Assembly: GCA_050733695.1 (NCBI GenBank)
Contig: JBOHTO010000200.1
Span: forward strand, 1 to 12,913
From: JBOHTO01 sp050733695
GTDB taxonomy: Bacteria; Gemmatimonadota; Gemmatimonadetes; Gemmatimonadales; Gemmatimonadaceae
DNA length: 12,913 nucleotides
Direction: 5' to 3'
Part shown: in pieces, positions 7,807 to 12,913 of the stretch
How the letters are laid out: each line of letters opens with the position of its first letter
Numbering within the stretch: position 1 is the stretch's first letter
Program-made: the position numbers and the translations under genes
The notes under the pieces: generated by a model
What the model saw: only the letters and a program-made list of their open reading frames with translations
The model's database searches: none
What the model was told of the DNA's origin: nothing

Positions 7807-8184
7807 ATGATTCGCGTCGCTGCCCTGTTCGTGCTCGCAACTGCAATTGCGTGCGCCAGTTCGCAGACGTCCCGATCGCGAGAGACCGGCAACCTGATCA
7901 CGCAGGACGAGATAGTTGCCGCGAACGCCGGGAATGTCTATGAAGTGATCCAGCGGCTCAGGCCTCAGTTCCTGCGTACACGCGGTTCCGTGTCCATTCG
8001 CGATGCCACTCCCCCGCGCCCGGTCGTCTACGTCGACGGCATGCAGTACGGGTCGCTGGATGTTCTCTGGCAGTTCCCGGCCTCCCGGATCCAGACCATC
8101 GAATACATCCCCGCGCGAGATGCCACCACGCGGTGGGGCAGTGGTCACATGGGTGGCGTCATAATGCTGACGACGAAAAGCTAG
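7807..8184 (+). CDS. Small lipoprotein resembling an isolated TonB-receptor plug domain
   Basis: A 125-residue exported protein. MIRVAALFVLATAIAC gives a signal peptide with a probable lipidation Cys at 16 (AIAC, an acceptable though not ideal lipobox). The mature part reads like the second half of a TonB-dependent receptor plug. It has a VYEVIQRLRP helix, PRPVVYVDGMQYGSLDVL, then IQTIEYIPARDATTRWG and GGVIMLTTK, matching the family order of a VYVDG strand, an I..IEVI strand, the small-residue/aromatic-Gly turn and GGVI.ITTK. It stops right after TTKS with a TAG, exactly where a receptor barrel would begin, so it is a complete plug-only protein, not a visibly truncated receptor. Start ATG 7807 follows a strong CAGGAGG. 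Its function is unknown; a periplasmic partner or decoy for an outer-membrane transporter is speculation. Confidence 0.84.
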   Translation: MIRVAALFVLATAIACASSQTSRSRETGNLITQDEIVAANAGNVYEVIQRLRPQFLRTRGSVSIRDATPPRPVVYVDGMQYGSLDVLWQFPASRIQTIEYIPARDATTRWGSGHMGGVIMLTTKS

Positions 8185-8199
8185 GCGAGCGGAGCCCTC

Positions 8200-8793
8200 T
8201 CACGCACGCAACCCTCGACGCTCCGCGGCCTCGCTGAGTTCCTGCGTCAGGATCCGCTCGACCAGCGGATGGATGTCCTCGACACCCATTCCGGGGCGCG
8301 CAACGAGTTCCTTGACATAGCGCCCGCAGCCGTGGCAGATCGCCATCCGATAGCCAAGCGTCGGCGCCGCAATCGTTGCAATTGCCGGCGGCTCCGTTGC
8401 GCCGCCATCCCAGGCACCCGCGATTGGGTCTGCACCAGCGCGCGTCGCATCGACTGCAGATGAGGTGGCGTTCCGCCGATTCGTTGATCGCGAGGTCGGG
8501 CGATCCACCGCAGCACTGGCAGTTCGGCCCCGCCCAGGCAGGAACGGATTCCGGCTTTAGCGGGAATGACGACGCCCGTGGGGGCGGTGGCAATGCTCTC
8601 GGGAACGACGTCTGCAAGGATGACAACGCCCGCGCGCTCGCTCGACATCCGGAATGTTGCTCCAGCAACGCAGCAGTGCGGCGCGAAGCGCGAGGAGCGG
8701 GGCGACCTGTTCGGTGACAGCACGCCGAACCAGCGCCGGCTCCGCCCTCACGTCCGTGCAACCGGGGGCGTCTGGCGGAGCTGTGATCGTCAC
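8200..8793 (-). pseudogene. fdhE: Frameshifted, shortened fdhE-like gene
   Basis: The C-terminal half of FdhE, the rubredoxin-like formate dehydrogenase accessory protein, is recognisable but split over two frames. From about 8524, one frame reads CQCCGGSPDLAI, then RHLICSRCDARW and CLG. After 8405 another frame continues ATEPPAIATIAAPTLGYRM, AICHGCGRYVKEL and the final helix VEDIHPLVERILTQELSEAAE, stopping at 8200. Dropping one C of the CC at 8405-8406 joins the frames and restores the third knuckle as CLGC, giving all four family CxxC pairs. Further upstream a third frame (GTG 8793 to about 8634) gives ALVRRAVTEQVAPLLALRAALL, which looks like an FdhE helix. Between them lie a dispersed repeat and too few residues (roughly 90 before the zinc ribbon versus about 180 in E. 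coli). It is therefore probably a pseudogene, although the single-base shift alone could be a sequencing error. Confidence 0.75.
8541..8580. repeat. Dispersed inverted repeat of the dRS3 / VIPAKAGI type
   Basis: ATTCC-N10-GGAAT at 8548-8567 is a 20-bp unit that differs by one base from the dRS3 consensus (ATTCCC-N8-GGGAAT) known from Neisseria. Read leftward it encodes VVIPAKAGI, a peptide that recurs when such repeats are translated in many bacterial genomes. A degenerate partial copy, GGATGACAACGCCCGCG at 8618-8634, matches GGAATGACGACGCCCGTG at 8563-8580. The unit lies inside the fdhE-like remnant. Membership of a multi-copy family in this genome is inferred; only this copy is visible. Confidence 0.6.
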
Positions 8794-8967
8794 GCGGCCT
8801 CGATGGATTAGCGATCCCGCTCACGATCGTAAGCGACACTGTGCGGAGTCAACCGCGGCGCCGAGTAGAGGAAGAACGAACCGCGACAAGGTCACGCTGG
8901 CGCTCGTCCACCGCTTGCACAACGATCGAGATGCCCGCCAGTGGCGATGCCGGAAACGGGACGTCGA

Positions 8968-9378
8968 TCAGGTAATCGTGTACGTGGCGCTGAGAGTGTC
9001 GTCCTCGGCCACAGTGACGGCCGTCACCGTCGCCTTCGCACCCAGTGCCGCCTGCACACGTTCCAGAATGAAGCGCGCGAGGTTCTCCCCCGTCGGCACG
9101 AGCGCGCCATCCCGGAACTCGGGAACTTCGAGATTGATGTTGCGGTGATCGAAGCGCTCGACGACCTCGGTCGCGAGAATCCGGTCGAGAAGTCCGAGGT
9201 CGACCACGAAGCCCGTCTCGCCATCGATCTCGCCGCGGACCGTGACATCGCAACGATAGCCGTGACCGTGATGGTGCGGATTGGCACAGGCGCCAAACAC
9301 GCTGGCATTGCGCTCATCGCTCCACTCCGGCCGCCGATATCTGTGCGCAGCGGCGAAGGTCACGCGGCGCGTGAGCAA
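8968..9378 (-). CDS. queD: 6-carboxytetrahydropterin synthase / PTPS family (QueD)
   Basis: This enzyme converts dihydroneopterin triphosphate to 6-carboxytetrahydropterin for queuosine, or does a related pterin step. With a TTG start at 9378 it has 136 residues, close to the family norm. Zinc ligands are H12 (FAAAHRY) and H37/H39 (HHHGHGY). The catalytic Cys is C31 (FGACANP), the Asp-His pair is D77-H78 (FDHRNIN), PTGENLA lies at 95-101, and the pterin-anchoring Glu is E125. TTG is preferred because it gives MLTRRVTFAAAHRY, as in relatives; a GTG at 9363 would start at VTFAAAH, and no ATG fits. It begins 13 nt after the stop of the BON gene, so the two are probably co-transcribed. Sepiapterin or PTPS-III activity cannot be excluded from sequence alone. 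No other queuosine gene is in view. Confidence 0.92.
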   Translation of the reverse strand: MLTRRVTFAAAHRYRRPEWSDERNASVFGACANPHHHGHGYRCDVTVRGEIDGETGFVVDLGLLDRILATEVVERFDHRNINLEVPEFRDGALVPTGENLARFILERVQAALGAKATVTAVTVAEDDTLSATYTIT

Positions 9379-9391
9379 GGCGCTCGGCGTG

Positions 9392-9913
9392 TCAGTGATC
9401 CTCGTCCATGGCCGGCGGCTCTGGATTGCTCCCCGCCATCCCCTCGGGCGTCGGGCGCTCGGGCGGAATCCACGGCGCTCCCATCTCCGTCGCACGGTGC
9501 GGGTCCGATGTTCCGGAGCTGGTCACCATGTCGTCCAGGTCGCGGTCCATGTGTTCGGCCTCGGGGCTCAGAGACACCGCGCGGTCGCCCAGCAGCAGTC
9601 CGTCGTGCTCGCTCTCATCCGACGAGTGCGCGGCCATCGCTTCGGGACTCTCGCCGCGGCGAATGGGATCGACGAGCAGCTCGTTCTCGAGCCTCGAGAC
9701 ACCGACCACGTCGGTGAGAACATGGTCGGCAATGCGCCGCTCCTCCTCTGTGCCGACGCGCCCCGCCAGCCGCACGATCCCATCCTCCACCGTCACCTCG
9801 ATGTCCAGCGGATCGATGCCATTGTGTTCCCCGAGCTGGTTCTCAACCAGCTCCCGTATCTCGTCGTCGTTCAGGTCCTCGAGGTCGTTGACGTTCTCGA
9901 AATCGTGTGCCAT
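9392..9913 (-). CDS. Soluble BON-domain protein with acidic, Pro-rich tail
   Basis: A 173-residue protein with no signal peptide or membrane segment, so presumably cytoplasmic. Residues about 16-82 form one BON domain: helix DDEIRELVENQLGEH, strand DIEVTVEDGIVRLAG, helix EEERRIADHVLTDV, then VSRLENELLVD. BON domains in proteins such as OsmY and Kbp bind membranes or small ligands such as K+; which applies here is unknown. The rest (about 90-173) is low-complexity, acidic and proline-rich, ending PPAMDEDH, and likely disordered. The ATG at 9913 follows GGAGAG at good spacing. The gene sits 63 nt after the outer-membrane barrel gene and 13 nt before queD. Confidence 0.88.
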   Translation of the reverse strand: MAHDFENVNDLEDLNDDEIRELVENQLGEHNGIDPLDIEVTVEDGIVRLAGRVGTEEERRIADHVLTDVVGVSRLENELLVDPIRRGESPEAMAAHSSDESEHDGLLLGDRAVSLSPEAEHMDRDLDDMVTSSGTSDPHRATEMGAPWIPPERPTPEGMAGSNPEPPAMDEDH

Positions 9914-9976
9914 TGGCTGCTCTCCATGTCGCGGATCACTTCCGCCGTCGTGCGTTCGTCCGGTCGCGAATCGGTT

Positions 9977-10669
9977 TCAACGAAAGAGGTGGTACGAAAC
10001 CCCGAGCGTAAGCGTGAGGTTGTTCGTCCAGAAGCTCTTCGACTGGCCAGCGGGCAGTACCGGGTCGCCGCCCCCCACGGGGTCCTGGTAATACGTGTCG
10101 GGATAGGACACCTGGTACAGATAGTCCGCGAAATCGGCGCGAAGCTGCCAGCGATCCGCCGGCAGCCAGCGCACGCCAGTGCCGAAGGCAAGCGCAAAGG
10201 TAGTGCCGAAGCCGTAGCCGCCGCTGTCCCGTTCCGTCTCGAGATCGCTGGCGATGCCGAGGCCGCCATGCACGATGGGCACGAACCCGTGCCAGCTCTT
10301 CTGTCCGGTGAGATTGACGGATATCCCGATGTCGGCCAGATGAAGCGGCGCGCTCTCCATCCTGACGAAGCGGGTATCCGCCGACTCGGTGGGATCGATG
10401 ACCCTGCGCTCGCTGAACACCGTCGCGACGCGCGCCGTGAACTGCGCAGGCCCGCCGATGCGCACCTCGTAGCGCGCCCCGATCAGCGGCCCGCTGCGGT
10501 AAGCGACGCCGGCCGGATCGTCCGGTGCGCTGAAGTAGCCGACGAAGCCGGTCGCTTCCTGCCTGAAGTTCAGATCGCGAAAGGGGCTCTCTCCGGGAAG
10601 ATGACCAACCTGCGCCGAAGCCACGGTGGGAAGGCAGGCAACAATGAACGCAACAATCGAATGCTTCAC
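9977..10669 (-). CDS. Outer-membrane beta-barrel protein, exported
   Basis: A 230-residue protein with signal peptide MKHSIVAFIVACLPTVASA, cleaved before QVGHLPG. It contains repeated amphipathic strands ending or starting in aromatics (TGFVGYFSA, LIGARYEVRIGG, FTARVATVFSE, IGISVNLTG, FVPIVHGGLGIA, FALAFGTGVRWLP, LTLTLGVSYHLF), typical of small OmpA/OmpW-like barrels. It ends HLFR, so the usual terminal Phe is followed by an Arg. The start is GTG at 10667-10669, preceded by CAGGAG, and it overlaps the gpmI stop as GTGA. The barrel gene therefore appears translationally coupled to a glycolytic enzyme. Function is unknown. It is not obviously a paralogue of the barrel at 130-783 by eye. Confidence 0.75.
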   Translation of the reverse strand: MKHSIVAFIVACLPTVASAQVGHLPGESPFRDLNFRQEATGFVGYFSAPDDPAGVAYRSGPLIGARYEVRIGGPAQFTARVATVFSERRVIDPTESADTRFVRMESAPLHLADIGISVNLTGQKSWHGFVPIVHGGLGIASDLETERDSGGYGFGTTFALAFGTGVRWLPADRWQLRADFADYLYQVSYPDTYYQDPVGGGDPVLPAGQSKSFWTNNLTLTLGVSYHLFR

Positions 10670-12279
10670 TTTCGGTCTCCTGTACCGCGGTGTACGCGCG
10701 CGGATTCCACCTTGCGCGGGAATGGCGACGTACTTCTCAGGTCGACGCCGGTCATCTCGGCCGGCTGCTCCAGGCCGAGCATCGCAAGGATGGTGGGACC
10801 CACATCGCAGAGCGCGCCGCCCTCGCGCAGCGGTCGACCGCCCGTTGCGCCCGGATCAACAATAACGAAGGGGACGGGATTCGTCGTGTGCGCGGTGTGT
10901 GGACCGCCCCCTTCCGGGTCGATCATCATCTCGCAGTTGCCGTGATCGGCAGTGACAAGCAGGCGCACTCCCGCGCGCTCGACGGATGCAATGACACGCG
11001 CCAGACATGCATCCACCGTTTCCACCGCCGTGATCACCGCCCGCAGCGAACCGGTATGTCCGACCATGTCGCCGTTTGCGTAATTGCAGAGGATGAAATC
11101 GTGCGAACGCGCTTCGATCGCCGCGCATAGTACGTCGGTCACGCCCCGCGCGCTCATCTCGGGCGCGAGATCGTACGTGGCCACCTTCCGGCTGGGCACG
11201 AGGGAGCGCTCCTCGCCCCTGAAGGGAGGTTCGTGTCCGCCGTTGAAGAAATAGGTGACGTGCGCGTACTTCTCCGTTTCCGCGGTGCGAAACATCGTGC
11301 GGCCGGAGTCGGACACGACCTCCGCGACGATCCGCGCCATCGAGCGCGGTTCGAATGCCACCGGAAGGTCGAACGTCTGATCGTAGCTCGTGAGCGTCGT
11401 GACGCCGAGCTCCGGACGATCGCCGACGTCGAACGCATCGAAGCCCGGTTCCGTGAGCGCGCGAACTATCTGGCGCATCCGGTCGGCGCGAAAATTGAAG
11501 CAGATGACCGCGTCACCGTCTCGCATCGGCGCGACCGCCTCGCCGTCCTCGGCGATCACCGTGGGAACGACGAACTCGTCGGTCTCCCCGCGCGCGTACG
11601 CATCGCGTATCGCCTGCTCGGGGTCCTCGGCGCGCGGCCCGATGCCCTGCACGGCGGCACGATACCACTTCTCGGTCCGGTCCCAGCGCCTGTCGCGATC
11701 CATTCCGAAATAGCGTCCGCCAAGGCTCGCGACGCGCGCCCGGCCGCGGGCGTGATCCAGAAGTTCGCCCATGAAGCCCAGTGCCGACTGCGGCAGCGTA
11801 TCGCGTCCGTCCAGGAGGGCGTGTATGGCGACGCTCGGCACTTCGAGGCGTTCGGCCATGTCGATGAGTGCGAAGAGATGCTGGTCGATGGCGTGGACGC
11901 CGCCGTTGCCAATGAGTCCCATGAGGTGCAGAGTCTGTCCGCTTCGAGCATGTGTTCCGCACCGCCCGCAGGCGGCGACGAGCGCCTCGTTCCCGGCCAG
12001 CGCGCCGCTCTCGATTGCGTCGGAGATGCGCACCAGATCCTGCTCGACGACGCGGCCGGCGCCGAGGTTGAGGTGCCCCACTTCGCTGTTGCCCATCTGC
12101 CCTTCGGGGAGTCCTACCGCGCGGCCCGATGCGGCGAGAAGCGTACGGGAGCGCGCGCGCCAGAGCCGCTCCCATGTGGGTGCCGCGGCGAGTCGTATGG
12201 CGTTGCCTTCCGTCTGCTCGCGGTGGCCCCAGCCGTCGAGGACAACGAGGACGATCGGTCCGTCGGATGCGTCCGGCAT
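10666..12279 (-). CDS. gpmI: 2,3-bisphosphoglycerate-independent phosphoglycerate mutase
   Basis: A cytoplasmic Mn-dependent glycolytic/gluconeogenic enzyme interconverting 3- and 2-phosphoglycerate. The 537 residues carry the alkaline-phosphatase-fold core: metal-binding DGWG at 15-18; QMGNSEVGHLN with catalytic S65; HALLDGRDT ending at 161; RYFGMDRDRRWDRTEKW (189-205); FNFRADRMRQI (261-271); then EKYAHVTYFFNGG, LCNYANGDMVGHTG, TADHGNCEMM and HTTNPVPFV. All landmark motifs are present, so it should be active. Length is slightly above the usual 510-515, partly from a short N-terminal extension. The ATG at 12279 has only a weak ribosome site. The stop overlaps the barrel gene's GTG. It is divergent from the SH3-like gene, with about 65 nt between starts. 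Confidence 0.98.
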   Translation of the reverse strand: MPDASDGPIVLVVLDGWGHREQTEGNAIRLAAAPTWERLWRARSRTLLAASGRAVGLPEGQMGNSEVGHLNLGAGRVVEQDLVRISDAIESGALAGNEALVAACGRCGTHARSGQTLHLMGLIGNGGVHAIDQHLFALIDMAERLEVPSVAIHALLDGRDTLPQSALGFMGELLDHARGRARVASLGGRYFGMDRDRRWDRTEKWYRAAVQGIGPRAEDPEQAIRDAYARGETDEFVVPTVIAEDGEAVAPMRDGDAVICFNFRADRMRQIVRALTEPGFDAFDVGDRPELGVTTLTSYDQTFDLPVAFEPRSMARIVAEVVSDSGRTMFRTAETEKYAHVTYFFNGGHEPPFRGEERSLVPSRKVATYDLAPEMSARGVTDVLCAAIEARSHDFILCNYANGDMVGHTGSLRAVITAVETVDACLARVIASVERAGVRLLVTADHGNCEMMIDPEGGGPHTAHTTNPVPFVIVDPGATGGRPLREGGALCDVGPTILAMLGLEQPAEMTGVDLRSTSPFPRKVESARVHRGTGDRK

Positions 12280-12281
12280 CT

Positions 12282-12310
12282 TTGCGGGTAGTATGTTCCC
12301 CTGATATACT
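12282..12310 (+). promoter_or_regulatory. Sigma70-like promoter for the SH3-like gene
   Basis: TTGCGG (12282-12287), a 17-nt spacer and TATACT (12305-12310, five of six consensus bases) form the best promoter match in the window. A start near 12317 would leave a short leader of about 27-42 nt. The AT-rich core (GATATACT) read on the other strand gives TATATC at 12308-12303, a possible -10 for gpmI, so the same patch may serve both directions. Only the rightward hexamers are convincing. Confidence 0.5.
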
Positions 12311-12343
12311 CGAAGGTCGAGGCCGGAATCTATCCGCCATCAC

Positions 12344-12913
12344 ATGCGCCATCCAGCAATGCGTTTTCTGATCATCCCGATCCTGTTCGCAGCCTCGCCC
12401 ATCCTTGCGCAGGAAGGCGTCGCGCGCCGCGACACCGATCTCCTCGCCGATCCGGGTGGGCGCGCCGTCGCGACCATCAGTGACGGAACGGAGCTCGCAA
12501 TCGGGGAGACGCGCGGACGGTACACCGAGGTGACGCTCGAGGGATTCGTGAGCACGGGCCTGCTCGGCGGCCGGCGGCAGGAATTCCCGATAAGCGTCGA
12601 CGCAAGCAGTGCGCGCATGCGCGCCGCCGCGACGACGTCGTCGGCGATAGTGGCCGAGATGAGGAGCGGCATGGGGCTGCGACTCGTGTCGCGGAGTGGT
12701 GCGTGGACGCGCGTGCGCCGCACCGGCTGGGTGCTGACCGAAGCGTTGACTCTCCGCGCCGCGGCCGCAGCCGCCTCCGGGTTGGGGGGGGGAAGCCGCG
12801 GCAGCGCGAACGGTGAGGCAGCCGGCGTGGATGGGGACGATGCGACGCCGTCCGCGGACTCTGCTGCGCTCCGTGCGGCAGGGGGAGGAGCCGATGGGCG
12901 CGCCCTGGTGACG
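12344..12913 (+). CDS. Exported protein with two bacterial SH3-like domains (partial, runs off the end)
   Basis: The open frame continues past the window edge: 190 codons are visible from ATG 12344, or 185 from the in-frame ATG 12359. Neither start has a clear ribosome site. Both give a signal peptide (MRFLIIPILFAASPILAQ after 12359). Two SH3b-like repeats follow. The first runs from about VARRDTDLLADPGGRAVA through RGRYTEVTLEGFVST. The second runs from about DASSARMRAAATTSSAIV through SGAWTRVRRTGWVLTEAL. Each has the alternating small-strand pattern ending in a Gly-Phe/Trp-Val strand. They are probably periplasmic and often bind peptidoglycan or other proteins. After about 12775 comes a Gly/Ala/Asp-rich linker containing a run of nine G bases (12784-12792). 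The C-terminal domain is outside the window, so function cannot be given. Confidence 0.75.
   Translation, partial: MRHPAMRFLIIPILFAASPILAQEGVARRDTDLLADPGGRAVATISDGTELAIGETRGRYTEVTLEGFVSTGLLGGRRQEFPISVDASSARMRAAATTSSAIVAEMRSGMGLRLVSRSGAWTRVRRTGWVLTEALTLRAAAAAASGLGGGSRGSANGEAAGVDGDDATPSADSAALRAAGGGADGRALVT

Noticed and set aside
8849..8967. Possible small coding stretch after queD on the minus strand (reads LIDVPFPASPLAGISIVVQA)
   Set aside because: It has no start of its own in good context and is only the tail of a frame shadowing queD; no family recognised. I cannot assign anything to 8794-8967.
9281..10945. Long rightward open frame (554 codons) across the BON and barrel genes
   Set aside because: It spans three leftward genes with good motifs and ribosome sites, has biased composition and shows no recognisable domain.
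11233..12291. Rightward open frame opposite gpmI
   Set aside because: Mirror of a highly conserved gene; no motif or ribosome site.

Overview
This is a GC-rich bacterial segment that is gene-dense and mostly on the minus strand. Signal peptides, small outer-membrane beta-barrels, a D,D-carboxypeptidase and a TonB-plug-like lipoprotein point to a diderm (Gram-negative) cell. The mix of barrel proteins, exported SH3-like proteins and a membrane-bound Fe-S oxidoreductase with two CCG domains resembles Gemmatimonadota. That taxonomic guess is inference; no rRNA gene or other marker lies in the window.

Layout from left to right. (1) 130-783 (+): a small outer-membrane barrel, followed by a clear intrinsic terminator at 803-837. 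(2) 899-2974 (+): a membrane-anchored HdrD/GlpC-type Fe-S oxidoreductase, probably passing electrons to the quinone pool. It converges on moeA with only 5 nt between the stops. (3) 7626 down to 2980 (-): a tightly packed five-gene unit, fdhD-mobA-mobB-dacB-moeA, whose junctions overlap or abut (GTGA, 29 nt, ATGA, 1-nt gap). Four genes make or insert the molybdenum cofactor (Mo insertion, guanine nucleotide addition, sulfuration for formate dehydrogenase). The fifth, dacB, is a cell-wall D,D-carboxypeptidase/endopeptidase. (4) 7807-8184 (+): a divergent small lipoprotein that looks like an isolated TonB-receptor plug domain. (5) 8200-8793 (-): remains of an fdhE-like gene. The two zinc-ribbon halves are recognisable but in different frames, and a dispersed VIPAKAGI-type inverted repeat lies in the upstream part. 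(6) 12279 down to 8968 (-): gpmI, an outer-membrane barrel (GTGA overlap), a soluble BON-domain protein and a QueD/PTPS-family enzyme, likely one or two transcripts. (7) 12344 to the window end (+): the start of an exported SH3-like protein, with a promoter in the intergenic gap shared with gpmI.

The theme is molybdoenzyme maturation. fdhD, mobA, mobB, moeA and a decayed or frameshifted fdhE all imply a formate-dehydrogenase-like molybdenum (or tungsten) enzyme, but its structural gene is not in this window. I see no tRNA, rRNA, CRISPR array, transposase or prophage, and no clearly unprecedented multi-gene system. The observations most worth following are the broken fdhE with its repeat, the peptidoglycan enzyme locked inside a molybdenum cofactor operon, and the plug-only lipoprotein. 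No stretch over 300 bases lacks a gene or gene remnant; 8794-8967 holds nothing I can assign.
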